A stretch of 64,000 nucleotides of DNA from Paludisphaera soli (GTDB lineage Bacteria > Planctomycetota > Planctomycetia > Isosphaerales > Isosphaeraceae), in the NCBI RefSeq assembly GCF_011064595.1, contig NZ_JAALJI010000020.1, forward strand, positions 1 through 64,000, in the 5' to 3' direction. This document shows positions 51,082 through 59,474 of this stretch, in pieces. Made by a program: the position numbers and the translations under genes. Under the pieces are notes generated by a model. The model saw nothing but the letters and a program-made list of their open reading frames with translations, did no database searches and was not told the origin of the DNA. Position 1 is the stretch's first letter; every line of letters starts with the position of its first letter.

Positions 51082-52254
51082 TCAGGTGCGGATCTGACCC
51101 CAGCGGTGGGTCGCCAGAGCGCCGAAGATGAAGAGCGGCAGCCAGGCCGCCAGCGCCGGCGACAGCACGGCCTCGCCCCCGAGGTACTGGCAGAAGATCC
51201 CGGCCCCGTAGAACAGGGCCGAATTGCCCAGGGCGAACCCGAGGTTGATGAACATGTTCCGGCCGTATCCGCCGAGGACCAGCGGCAGGCTCATGAACAT
51301 GAGCGTCAGCGCCAGGAACGGCCGCAGCGCCCGCGAGTGGATCGTCAGCTCGATGTTGTTCCGCTCGGTCCTGTCCGTGGAGGGGTCGACCAGCCCGCCG
51401 ACGAGGTCCGTCATCGAGCCGTACTGATGCCAGTTCGTCTTCCTCGTCATGGCCTCGAACGAGAGGCTCGTCCTGACGAAGTACACGTCGCCTTCGAGCG
51501 CGCCCGGGTCGCCGACCGGCGGCGGGAACCCTTTCTGGTCGGCGACCTTCACCACGATCGAGTCGGGCTTCGCCAGCTCCTCGTCCGGGACCGGCGGCGA
51601 GATCTTCGCGCCTCGCACCAGCCAGCCGCCTCGCAGGGGGATCCGCGTCGCTTCGAGGGGGATGTAGGTGGCCTGTTTCCCCTCGATCTCGCGGATCGAG
51701 CCGAAGACCTGCACGGGGACGGTCACGAAGAACCGCTTCAGCATGGTCCGGGCCGCGCGGTCGGCCTCCTTGCCCGAGAACATCAGCGTCCGCGAGTCGT
51801 ACTGGGAAGAGAGGACGGCGATCGTGCTCGTGCCGTCGTCCGCGTGCGACTTCTGCAGCTCCTCGGCGTACCGGGGGATGATCAGCTCCTGGTTGGCGAT
51901 CGACAGGAAGCTGACCAGGATCGACGAGACGACGACGGGCCGGATCATCCGATGCGTGCTCACGCCCGCCGCCAGCATCGCGAGCTGCTCGTTGGCGCGC
52001 TGCATCCAGGTCACGGTGAAGATCGCGGCCATCATGCTGATCACGCCGCCGAGCTTGTCGAAGTACTCGGCCTGGCGCACGAGGTAATAGCGCCCCATCG
52101 CCGACATGAGCTGGCCGAAGCCGACCGTGCGCTTCGTGAACTCATCCACGTTCGAAAAGGCGTCCAGGACGATCCAGAGGCCGACGAACGAGATGTAGCA
52201 GGTCAGGTAGGCCTTGCCGAAGGCCCAGAACCGCTGTCGATCCAGGATTCGCAC
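51082..52254 (-). CDS. LptF/LptG-type permease (second of the pair)
   Basis: This 390-residue membrane protein belongs to the YjgP/YjgQ family that carries lipopolysaccharide out of the inner membrane with LptB. The N-terminal part has FVGLWIVLDAFSNVDEF, MMAAIFTVTWMQRANEQLAM, a periplasmic beta-jellyroll with LMFSGKEADRAARTMLKRFF, and three C-terminal helices (PFLALTLMFMSLPLVLGG and two more). The GTG at 52254 is chosen because GGAGGG precedes it by about 7 bases. The pair order and relatedness to the next gene suggest an LptG role. No lptB, lptA or lptC is in the window. Confidence 0.85.
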   Translation of the reverse strand: MRILDRQRFWAFGKAYLTCYISFVGLWIVLDAFSNVDEFTKRTVGFGQLMSAMGRYYLVRQAEYFDKLGGVISMMAAIFTVTWMQRANEQLAMLAAGVSTHRMIRPVVVSSILVSFLSIANQELIIPRYAEELQKSHADDGTSTIAVLSSQYDSRTLMFSGKEADRAARTMLKRFFVTVPVQVFGSIREIEGKQATYIPLEATRIPLRGGWLVRGAKISPPVPDEELAKPDSIVVKVADQKGFPPPVGDPGALEGDVYFVRTSLSFEAMTRKTNWHQYGSMTDLVGGLVDPSTDRTERNNIELTIHSRALRPFLALTLMFMSLPLVLGGYGRNMFINLGFALGNSALFYGAGIFCQYLGGEAVLSPALAAWLPLFIFGALATHRWGQIRT

Positions 52255-52308
52255 GCCGCAACCCTCCACGACCGGGACCGTCCGCGACGGCCTCCCGGCG
52301 GACGCCGA

Positions 52309-53526
52309 TCAGTATTTGATGATCCGGGGATACACCCAGCCGGCCAGCAGCGCGAGCGCCAGGTTGCTCAGCCAGAGCGCCTTGTACGGGGCCATCGTCC
52401 CCTCCTTGCCCATGTTGATGCCAAGCAGCATCAGGGGGTAGTAGAGGCCGATGATCGGCAGGAAGCAGGTCATGAAGGCGCTCAGGAAGTCGCGCTTGGC
52501 GAAGCGGATGCCTATCGGGGCCCCCAGGACGACGAAGAGGAGGCTGCCGAAGGCCATCGACGTCCGGAGCTGCTTCTCGGTCTCGAACTCGTCGCACTTC
52601 TTCCGCCAGTGGCCGTGGTTGATGAACGACTCCTTGACGTTCTCCCACTTCACGTCGCCGATCTTGCCGGCGGCGAACAGCAGGCCCGTCCCCATCGCCT
52701 CCCGGAGGCGGTCGGTCGCGAGGTGCTCGCGGAACTTCACCAGCTCCGCGTTCAGCTCGTCGTTGGTGTGCTCCTGGATCGACATGGCCGCGAGCGGGCG
52801 GTCCTTATCGGGGATCGGCACCTCGAAGGTGTGGCCGTTGTCGGGCAGCAGCGTCACCTCCTGGTCGCCGGAATGGTTCTGGACCTCGGCCCCCTCCAGG
52901 TAGACGACGATGACCTTGCGGTCGAGGTCGAATTTCAGGCGGGCCCGCTTGGCCTGGATGGTCCCGGCGTTGGCGTCGCTCCCGTCCGGCAGCTTCTTCT
53001 GCTGCTTGAAGGTGGGCTGGATCAGCACCCGGTCCTCGACGTCGAGGACCTTGATGAAGAACGGGCTGCCGGGCATCGCGAACTGCTTGTCCCGCTTGAG
53101 GAACTTGTAGACCACGTCCTCCAGGTCGCGGAAGAGGACGAGCTTGGCCTGGTGGGCGCTCATCGGGATCCACGTCCGGCTCATCTGCCAGAGCACGCCG
53201 CTGACGAGGGCGCCGAGCAGGAGGGTGGGCCAGATCACGGTCATGACGCTCAGGCCGGCGGTCTTGACGGCGATGATCTCGTTGTCGCCGGCGATCCGGC
53301 CGTAGACCACCGTCACCGCGAACAGCAGCGACACCGGGGTCGTGTACGGGAGGGTGCTGGGGATGATGTACGGGATCAGGTTGAGCACGTCGCGCGGCGA
53401 GAGCATGCGGCTGTTCATCGCCTCGGCCGCCACCATGAACAGGACGAAGATGCCCGTCATGGTGATCAGCGCCATCGCGAAGGCGCGGAACACCTCTCCC
53501 CAGACGTAGCGTTGTAGGATACCCAA
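52309..53526 (-). CDS. LptF/LptG-type permease (first of the pair)
   Basis: This 405-residue protein has the same layout: a first helix around AFAMALITMTGIFVLFMVAA, NEIIAVKTAGLSVMTVIWPT (the coupling segment), a periplasmic domain with DVEDRVLIQPTFKQQKK, and three C-terminal helices (SMAFGSLLFVVLGAPIGIRF and two more). It is likely the LptF partner. The TTG at 53526 is chosen because GGGAGG lies 7 bases before it and family members start at ILQRY. The ATG at 53553 is the alternative. It lies 54 bases upstream of its partner. Confidence 0.87.
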   Translation of the reverse strand: MGILQRYVWGEVFRAFAMALITMTGIFVLFMVAAEAMNSRMLSPRDVLNLIPYIIPSTLPYTTPVSLLFAVTVVYGRIAGDNEIIAVKTAGLSVMTVIWPTLLLGALVSGVLWQMSRTWIPMSAHQAKLVLFRDLEDVVYKFLKRDKQFAMPGSPFFIKVLDVEDRVLIQPTFKQQKKLPDGSDANAGTIQAKRARLKFDLDRKVIVVYLEGAEVQNHSGDQEVTLLPDNGHTFEVPIPDKDRPLAAMSIQEHTNDELNAELVKFREHLATDRLREAMGTGLLFAAGKIGDVKWENVKESFINHGHWRKKCDEFETEKQLRTSMAFGSLLFVVLGAPIGIRFAKRDFLSAFMTCFLPIIGLYYPLMLLGINMGKEGTMAPYKALWLSNLALALLAGWVYPRIIKY

Positions 53527-53647
53527 GGCGAGTCCTCCCGGTTCAGCGTCCATGCCCCCAGGGGGTGGGCTCGTTCTTCGATCCGCGGCCCCTCACGCCC
53601 CAGGGCCCCGCATCCGGCGGGGCCGCTCCGGGCGATCCGCGCGTGGT

Positions 53648-54952
53648 TCAGCCCGACCCTCCGTCCGCCTCGGCGAGCGTCTCGCGGACGGCCTCGGCGA
53701 GCCGGCGCGCACCTTCCGCCAGCGCGGCCTCGTCCGGGACGCCGTAGGTCAGCCGCAAGTGGTTGCGGGGCGGCGCGGTCGGCTCCGGGGCGAAGGCGAA
53801 CTCCCCCGGGACGTAGATCACGCCTTGCTCCAGGCAGCGTCGGAACAGGGGCCCGTCGAATCCCGTATCGACCGACTCGGGCAAGGTCATCCAGACATAC
53901 AGCCCGCCCCTGGGCCGGGTCCATCGCACGCGGTCGCGAAGCGGCTCGAAATGGCGGTCCAGCGCCGAGAGGAAGGCGTCCCGCTTGCCGGCGTAGACGC
54001 CCCGCAGGCGTTCGACGTGCTGGTCGTACTCCCCGTTCGCCAGCACCAGCCGGACCAGCTTCTGGACGAAGTTCGAGGTCCCGAAATCGTGGTTCCCCTT
54101 GAGGGTCAGCACGGCGTCGACCAGCCCGCCGGGGAGGACTCCGTAGCCCAGCTTCATCCCCGGGCTGTAGGTCTTGCTGAAGGTCCGGGCCAGGATCACC
54201 GTCTCCCCCTCGGGGTCGAGGCTCCAGAGGCTCTCGGTCTCGGCCTGCTCGTACGAGAGCCCGTGGTAGGCCGAATCCTCCAGCAGGAAGATGCGATGCC
54301 CCGCCTCGTCCGACCATCGTCGCACCAGCTCGACCAGCGGCCTGCGGCGCTCGGCGGCCAGGCTGATGCCGGTCGGATTCGAGTGTTCGGGGATCGTGTA
54401 GACGAGCTTGACCCTGTCGAGCGAGCCTTCGGCCTTGAGTCGGTCGAACGTCGCCTCCAGGGCGTCGAGCTTCAGCCCCTTCTCGTCGATCGGGCTGCGG
54501 ATCGCGCGGGCGCCCCGGGTTTCCAGGGGGCCGAGGAAGACGAAGTACGTCGGGGCCTCGACGATCACGATGTCGCCGGGATCGAGCAGGGCCTCGCCGA
54601 CCAGATAGATGAGCTGCGCCGACCCGGTCGTCAGCACCGTCCGATCGACCGCCCGGCGGTAGGCGCCCGGCGTGACCCCGTGCTGCACCTCCAACCGCTC
54701 GATCAGGATCGCCCTCAGGGCCTCGTCGCCGATGGTCGTGCCGTATTGCAACGCGGCGCGTCCGGCCGGCGCGTCGCCGAGGATCTGGGCGGCGGCGTGG
54801 GCCGTGGTCGCGACCGGCAGCGACTGCTGATCGACGAAGCCCGCCGCCAGCGAGACGATCTCGGGACGTTCGATCGCGAGCTTCATCAGGCTGCTGATCG
54901 AGGGGGCGCTGGTGCGGGCGGTGGCCGCGCTGAGGTGGATGGGTCGTGTCAT
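53648..54952 (-). CDS. PLP-dependent class I/II aminotransferase (MocR/LysN-like)
   Basis: This 434-residue enzyme resembles 2-aminoadipate or multi-substrate aminotransferases. AALQYGTTIGDEALRAILIE near the start, TTGSAQLIYLVGEALLDPGD, IVEAPTYFVFLGPLETRG, YTIPEHSNPTGISLAAER, and the PLP Lys in RTFSKTYSPGMKLGYG are visible. The C-terminus has RPRGGLYVWMTLPES. The start at 54952 is uncertain; 54997 is also open. It stands 157 bases after the acyltransferase and 121 before lptF, all on the minus strand, without a clear pathway link. Confidence 0.85.
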   Translation of the reverse strand: MTRPIHLSAATARTSAPSISSLMKLAIERPEIVSLAAGFVDQQSLPVATTAHAAAQILGDAPAGRAALQYGTTIGDEALRAILIERLEVQHGVTPGAYRRAVDRTVLTTGSAQLIYLVGEALLDPGDIVIVEAPTYFVFLGPLETRGARAIRSPIDEKGLKLDALEATFDRLKAEGSLDRVKLVYTIPEHSNPTGISLAAERRRPLVELVRRWSDEAGHRIFLLEDSAYHGLSYEQAETESLWSLDPEGETVILARTFSKTYSPGMKLGYGVLPGGLVDAVLTLKGNHDFGTSNFVQKLVRLVLANGEYDQHVERLRGVYAGKRDAFLSALDRHFEPLRDRVRWTRPRGGLYVWMTLPESVDTGFDGPLFRRCLEQGVIYVPGEFAFAPEPTAPPRNHLRLTYGVPDEAALAEGARRLAEAVRETLAEADGGSG

Positions 54953-55109
54953 CTTTGGGCCGGGGACGAGTTCGAGGAGGCGATCGGGACGGGTCAAGGG
55001 CTACTCTAGCGACGGTCGGACGGCCGTCAAGCCCGCCTGGCGGCGGGGGCTCGACGGCTCCCACGTCGGATCGGACACGCCCGGCCGCCCGCCGGTTCGT
55101 GGTCGGCCG

Positions 55110-56033
55110 TCAGGCCGCGGCCTCCTCGTCCTCCCAGAAGAGGTATTCGTTGCTGTCGGCCGGATGACGCCGGATCTCTTCCTGCAGGAGGTCGAGGAAC
55201 GCCTGGACGTGGCCGCCGGCCTTCGCCTCCTCCTGGGCGTCCCGAGGCAGCACGAAGTGGGGGCGGAACTCCATGTGGTAGCGGGAGTCTTCGCCCATCC
55301 GGCAGAAGACCGGGACGATCGGGGCCTGAGTCATCGCCCCGAGGGCGATCCAGGTCGTGGAGAACCGGAGCGTGCGGTCCATGAACCGGGCCTCGGCCGT
55401 GAGTTGTCCGGTCCAGCGGACGTCGCCGGCCAGGAAGAGCATCAGGTTCGACTTGAGGACCTTGGCCGCCCGCAGGATGCTGCTGGCCGAGTCGGTCGGG
55501 CCCCCTTTGCGGGAGATGAACAGCTTGTCCTGGCTCAAGGGGCCTTCCCGCTCGAACCGCGAGGCCATGTATCGCGAGAGGCTGCGAGGCCGTTCCATGT
55601 ACAGGCGAAGCGGGTAGTCGTTGCGATAGAGCCAGTGGGCCGGCAGCATGTGGGCGCCGAAATGGCTGGTCAGGACGATGCAGCCCTTCCCGAGCGCCCG
55701 GGCGGCGTCGAGATGCTCGCGGCCCTGGACGTCGAACATGGCCAGCGCGCGTTCGTCCGAAGCCACGTCGAGCAGCAGGTCGCGGGATCGCCAGAGGATG
55801 TGGTTGCCCGCCAGGCGGTTGCTCACGGCCGGGACGTCCCAGTCGCATCCCAGGATCCGTCCCCCGCGCTCGACCGCCTCGTCGAACCGGAGCCGCAGGC
55901 CCGCGTTCCACCGATGCTCGAATCGGCCGATGCCCGAGACGATCCGAGCGGCCGTGGGCAGGGGGAGCAGCCGGACCACCGGCAACGCCCCCCGCAGGAA
56001 CCTCTTCCGGAGCTTGACCCCGCGTCGATCCAT
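55110..56033 (-). CDS. LpxL/HtrB-like lysophospholipid acyltransferase
   Basis: This 307-residue protein matches the lipid A biosynthesis acyltransferase family: ALPVVRLLPLPTAARIVSGI near the start, DVQGREHLDAARALGKGCIV, TSHFGAHMLPAHW, LRLYMERPRSLSR and LKSNLMLFLAGDVRW. Members attach secondary acyl chains to lipid A or related lipids. The usual H-x4-E/D catalytic motif reads His124-x4-Met129 here, so the acidic residue is missing at its normal place. The ATG at 56033 has GAGGTG 7 bases before it. It lies 130 bases after the ketoacyl synthase gene. Confidence 0.8.
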   Translation of the reverse strand: MDRRGVKLRKRFLRGALPVVRLLPLPTAARIVSGIGRFEHRWNAGLRLRFDEAVERGGRILGCDWDVPAVSNRLAGNHILWRSRDLLLDVASDERALAMFDVQGREHLDAARALGKGCIVLTSHFGAHMLPAHWLYRNDYPLRLYMERPRSLSRYMASRFEREGPLSQDKLFISRKGGPTDSASSILRAAKVLKSNLMLFLAGDVRWTGQLTAEARFMDRTLRFSTTWIALGAMTQAPIVPVFCRMGEDSRYHMEFRPHFVLPRDAQEEAKAGGHVQAFLDLLQEEIRRHPADSNEYLFWEDEEAAA

Positions 56034-56163
56034 CGACGTCACCTCGCCCTTGGCTGCGCCAGGCCGTGGCGCGACGTCGCCGTGACGCCCCGCATCGGCC
56101 GGGCGGGAGTGTGGCACGCCCGGCCCTCGCTGGCAACGTCAAATTCCGCGCCGGGCCGGGCCG

Positions 56164-57423
56164 TCAGCGGCCGGGGCGACGCAGGACCAGCACGTTGTTC
56201 GTCCCGCCGAAGCCGAACGAGGCGCTCATCACGGTGTCGAGGCGGGCGGCCCGCGACTCGTTCGGGACGTAGTCCAGGTCCAGCTCCGGGTCGGGCAGGT
56301 GGTTCACGGTGGGCGGAATCATCTGATCGCGTAGCGCGCGGACGCACGTGGCGGCCTCGATCGCCGACGCCGCGCCCAGGGTGTGGCCGATCGCCCCCTT
56401 GATCGAGCTGACCGGCAGCCGCCGGGCGTGATCGCCGAAGACCGATTTCAGGACGCCGGTCTCGACCTGATCGTTGATGGTCGTGCTGGTGCCGTGGGCG
56501 TTGTAGTAGTCGACCTGCTCCGGGGCGATCCCGGCCTTCTCGAGCGCGAGCGCGACGCAGCGTCGGATCCGGTCCGGGCTGGGCGTGGCCATGTGAAAGC
56601 CGTCGGAGTTGAGCGCATAGCCGGCCAACTCGGCGTGCACGTCCAGGCCCAGGCTTTCGACGGCCTTCTCGGAGGCCAACACGACCACGCCGGCCCCTTC
56701 GGACATCACGAACCCCGCGCGGTCGCGGCTGAACGGCCGGCTGGCCTGGGAGGGGTCGGCCTCGGCGCGGTCGCCGGCCTTGGGACCGAACAGGGCCTTC
56801 ATCGTCGAGAACCCGTTGACGATCGCCGGCGTGAACGCGCTCTCCGCCGCGCCGCAGAGGGCCAAGTCGGCGTCGCCGGCCTTGATCATCATGGCCCCCA
56901 GGATGATCGCGTGGCCCCCCGAGGCGCAGGCGTTCGCCGGCGCGACGCCCGGCCCGTAGAGTTTGAGTTGCTGCGAGATCTGCCCGCCGGCCTGGTTGAC
57001 CAGCAGTCCGGGGACCAGGAATGGGCTGACCGACAGGTCTTTCCGCTTCCGCATCCGGGCCTGCTGGGCTTCGAGGAAGTCCATCCCGCCGAACGCCGAG
57101 CCGACCGCCACCGCCACCCGATCGCGATCGATCCGATCGGCCGCGGCGTCGAGCCCGGCGTCGGCCCAGGCCTCGCGGGCGGCCGTCATCGCCAGTGTCA
57201 GGAAGCGGGCCGACAGCCTCGCGAACTCCCGGTCCTCGGATCGCGGGGCCGAGCCCAGGTCTTCGACCAGCCCGGCGACGTCCTGGAGGTACTGCTCGCG
57301 GTCGAGCGACGCGTGCCGTCGAATCCCGGATTCCCCGGCGAGCAGGGCCCGCCAGGTCGAATCCATGTCCTTGCCCAGGCACGTGACCGCGCCATGCCCC
57401 ACCACGAAGACCCGTTCCGCCAT
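56164..57423 (-). CDS. Beta-ketoacyl-ACP synthase (FabF-like)
   Basis: This 419-residue condensing enzyme has the full KAS II triad: Cys166 in APANACASGGHA, His310 in YYNAHGTSTT and His347 in KGAIGHTLGAASAIE, with Lys342. The closing SASFGFGGTNNVLVL is present. It elongates acyl-ACP with malonyl-ACP. The Cys context is slightly unusual (ACASGG rather than ACATG/S). It is followed on the same strand by an LpxL-like acyltransferase, and an acyl carrier protein gene lies 1.8 kb away on the other strand, so it may belong to a special lipid pathway rather than bulk fatty-acid synthesis. The ATG at 57423 has GCGAGG upstream. Confidence 0.93.
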   Translation of the reverse strand: MAERVFVVGHGAVTCLGKDMDSTWRALLAGESGIRRHASLDREQYLQDVAGLVEDLGSAPRSEDREFARLSARFLTLAMTAAREAWADAGLDAAADRIDRDRVAVAVGSAFGGMDFLEAQQARMRKRKDLSVSPFLVPGLLVNQAGGQISQQLKLYGPGVAPANACASGGHAIILGAMMIKAGDADLALCGAAESAFTPAIVNGFSTMKALFGPKAGDRAEADPSQASRPFSRDRAGFVMSEGAGVVVLASEKAVESLGLDVHAELAGYALNSDGFHMATPSPDRIRRCVALALEKAGIAPEQVDYYNAHGTSTTINDQVETGVLKSVFGDHARRLPVSSIKGAIGHTLGAASAIEAATCVRALRDQMIPPTVNHLPDPELDLDYVPNESRAARLDTVMSASFGFGGTNNVLVLRRPGR

Positions 57424-57489
57424 CGTCGCCTCGCTCCCTCGATCGCGCCGGTCGTCGCCGGCCTGCTGATTTCTCCGCCTCGATGATCG

Positions 57490-57495
57490 TATGAT
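57490..57495 (+). promoter_or_regulatory. Candidate -10 element (TATGAT) before the FAH-family gene
   Basis: TATGAT lies 55 bases before the ATG at 57550, in the divergent spacer with the ketoacyl synthase. No clear -35 is visible. Confidence 0.35.
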
Positions 57496-57549
57496 GGCCG
57501 CGTCGTCCGCAAGTCGATCGCCGTCACACCCGGCCCGAGGGACTCTCCC

Positions 57550-58413
57550 ATGAACCTCGTCAAGTTCGCGACCGATGCCGATCCGTCCCCCCGCGTGGGG
57601 CTGTTGCAAGGGGACGAGGTGGTCCCGCTCGGCGGCGGGTCTTCTCGCCTTTCGGAGATCCTCCACAGTGGAGATCCGGCCGGGACCGTGCGAGACCTCG
57701 CCGCCCGCGCCGAGAAGAGCCTGCCGCTCGCCTCGATCCGCCTGCTCGCGCCGATCGACCGGCAGGAGGTCTGGGGAGCTGGCGTGACCTATGAGAGGAG
57801 CAAGACGGCCCGCGAGGAGGAATCCCAGCAGGCCGCGACGTTTTACGACCTGGTGTATCGGGCGGAGCGGCCGGAGTTGTTTTTCAAGGCGACCCCGCAT
57901 CGGGTCGTCGGCCCCGGCGGGGCGATCCGGATCCGTCGAGACGCCCGATGGACCGTGCCCGAGCCCGAGCTGGCGCTGGTGCTCTCGCCGAAACTGGAAC
58001 TGGTCGGCTATACGATCGGCGACGACGTGAGCGCCCGCGACATCGAAGGCGAGAACCCGCTCTACTTGCCGCAGGCCAAGGTCTACGACGCCTGCTGCGC
58101 GCTGGGGCCGGGCGTCGTGCTGGCGTCCTCGATCGCCGACCCGAGCAGCCTGGAGATCCGGCTGGAAATCCACCGTCAGGGGGCGTTGGCGTTTGAAGGG
58201 ACGACCTCGACGGCCCGCATGGCGCGTCGATTCGAGGACTTGATTGCCTGGCTCGGCCGCGACCACTCGTTCCCGGACGGCCTGATCCTGCTGACCGGCA
58301 CCGGGATCATCCCTCCGGACGACTTCGCCCTGGAGTCGGGCGACAGGGTCCGCATCGCGATCGAGGGGCTGGGAGTCCTCGAGAATGCCGCCGTGCGGGG
58401 CGACGGGGCGTAG
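57550..58413 (+). CDS. Fumarylacetoacetate hydrolase family protein (2-keto-3-deoxy-sugar-acid dehydratase-like)
   Basis: This 287-residue protein has the FAH metal site in PEPELALVLSPKLELVGYTI and the following GDDVSARDIEGENPLYLPQA stretch, plus EVWGAGVTYERSKTAREEES and ERPELFFKATPHRVVGPGG upstream. The GENPLYLPQAKVYD and FFKATPHR stretches resemble the subgroup that dehydrates 2-keto-3-deoxy sugar acids (AraD1-like), but other FAH enzymes share much of this. It is a single gene with its own -10-like element. A hairpin that may terminate it lies 45 bases after the stop. Confidence 0.87.
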   Translation: MNLVKFATDADPSPRVGLLQGDEVVPLGGGSSRLSEILHSGDPAGTVRDLAARAEKSLPLASIRLLAPIDRQEVWGAGVTYERSKTAREEESQQAATFYDLVYRAERPELFFKATPHRVVGPGGAIRIRRDARWTVPEPELALVLSPKLELVGYTIGDDVSARDIEGENPLYLPQAKVYDACCALGPGVVLASSIADPSSLEIRLEIHRQGALAFEGTTSTARMARRFEDLIAWLGRDHSFPDGLILLTGTGIIPPDDFALESGDRVRIAIEGLGVLENAAVRGDGA

Positions 58414-58457
58414 CATGACGGCCCCGGTCGAGGCCTGGGGCGGCCTGGGCGGGTGGA

Positions 58458-58489
58458 TTCGGGGGCCGGAACGACCCCCGAACGATTTT
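58458..58489. terminator. Hairpin between convergent FAH and lipoprotein genes
   Basis: TTCGGGGG (58458-58465) and CCCCCGAA (58475-58482) form a perfect 8-bp stem with a 9-base loop, followed by CGATTTT. It lies between convergent genes and could end the plus-strand transcript. The T-tract is short and interrupted, so it is a moderate candidate. Confidence 0.55.
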
Positions 58490-58518
58490 GCTTTCGCGCA
58501 CGAGGTCCGGGTGGGACC

Positions 58519-58812
58519 TCAGGGGGTCTTCGCCGGTTCGGCGGCGGGAGCCTCGACCTTGGGCTCTTCGGTCTTGGGCGCTTCGACCTTGGGCTCCTCG
58601 GCCGGCGGGGTGGCGGCCGGGGCCTCAACGGCCGGGGGCACGGCGGCCGGCGGAGTCTCGGCGGAGGGGGCCGGGGCCGGGGCGGTGGCGGCCGGGGGGG
58701 TGATGGCCGGCGGGGCCGATTCCGGCGGCATCTCTTCCGTGTTGCAACCGGTGACGGCCAGGCAGAGGCCGAAAGTCGAGGCCGACAGCAGAGCCTTCAA
58801 TCCCATCTTCAT
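58519..58812 (-). CDS. Small repeat-rich lipoprotein
   Basis: This 97-residue protein has a signal peptide (LKALLSASTFGLCLA) and a lipobox LAVTGC, so Cys23 should be lipid-modified. The mature part is almost entirely Ala, Pro and Glu. It ends with two copies of EEPKVEAP separated by KT, an intrinsically disordered tether. Ala/Pro-rich lipoproteins of this kind are common in Planctomycetes and may link the envelope. The ATG has TAGGAG 11 bases before it. A minus-strand TAAGAT at 58858-58863 is a possible -10. Confidence 0.8.
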   Translation of the reverse strand: MKMGLKALLSASTFGLCLAVTGCNTEEMPPESAPPAITPPAATAPAPAPSAETPPAAVPPAVEAPAATPPAEEPKVEAPKTEEPKVEAPAAEPAKTP

Positions 58813-59195
58813 CGTGATCTCGCTCCTACATGGGGTGCGCGGTCGAGGACGCAGAGCATCTTAAAGAGTCCGGGCGTCGTGACGCCCGGCCGTCACGCAA
58901 ACGTGGCGGCCTCGTCCCACTGAAATCCGGGTTCATTCTAGTGGGGCCCGGAAGCCCCTTCAACGACCTACCGGCCTTTCGGACGAGTCTCTTTTGCAAC
59001 GGACGACTCAGGTTGGGACGGTTCGGTCGATCGTCCGGATCTCGGCGGGAAGGGCGTGGCGCCCCGCTCGTGATCCCAGGCTTGCGATCATTGAAAGCCT
59101 TCAAGATCCGGCCTCCCCACCTCCGATATCAGCGATGCGTCGCTCGCGCTTTGGCAGGCGTCTGGACGGTGGCCCGGGTGGGCAGGAGGTCTTCC
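58813..59195. other. Divergent intergenic region, 383 bases
   Basis: It separates the lipoprotein and ACP genes. It contains a 20-base palindrome near the lipoprotein promoter (listed separately) and an open plus-strand frame, from 58830, running in phase into the ACP gene; that part is basic, not ACP-like and probably untranslated. A GGAGG at 59185 is the ACP ribosome site. Confidence 0.5.
58870..58889. repeat. 20-base palindrome, candidate operator
   Basis: CCGGGCGTC, then GT, then GACGCCCGG make a perfect 9-bp inverted repeat with a 2-base centre. It lies 7 bases from the candidate -10 (TAAGAT) of the lipoprotein gene, on its upstream side where a -35 would be. The 2-base centre suits a dimeric DNA-binding protein better than an RNA hairpin. 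Confidence 0.5.
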
Positions 59196-59474
59196 GTGAT
59201 CCAATCTAAGACAGCCGCGAACGATTTCGACGGCGCCATGTCGGCCGTGTCGGAACTCATCCGAACCGTCTCCGAGAAGGCCAGGACCAAGGTGATCACG
59301 CCCGGGACCTTGCTGCTCGAAGATCTGGCCCTCGACTCGCTCGACATGGTCCGGGTCGTCATGCTGATCGAGGACCGCTACGGCGTGAGCCTTGACCTCG
59401 ACGTCGTCGCCGAGATGAAATCGGTCGACGACGTCGCGCGCAGCCTGGTCCAGCAGTCCCGGTCGGCGGCCTGA
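59196..59474 (+). CDS. Acyl carrier protein
   Basis: This 92-residue acidic protein has the phosphopantetheine site at Ser48 in LEDLALDSLDMVRVVMLIED, followed by RYGVSLDLDVVAEMKSVDDV. It is an ACP used in fatty-acid or specialised acyl synthesis. The GTG start at 59196 has GGAGG 6 bases before it. The D-S-L-D context is typical; the N-terminal 14 residues are longer than in housekeeping ACP. It is close to, but divergent from, the ketoacyl synthase and acyltransferase genes. Confidence 0.9.
   Translation: MIQSKTAANDFDGAMSAVSELIRTVSEKARTKVITPGTLLLEDLALDSLDMVRVVMLIEDRYGVSLDLDVVAEMKSVDDVARSLVQQSRSAA

Noticed and set aside
51106-53517. 803-residue plus-strand frame
   Set aside because: Antisense of the two LptF/LptG-type permeases; no motif, and composition is His/Arg/Asp-rich as in other shadows.
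58830-59195. Upstream extension of the ACP frame
   Set aside because: The segment is basic and unlike ACP, and the GTG at 59196 has a strong GGAGG at the right distance.
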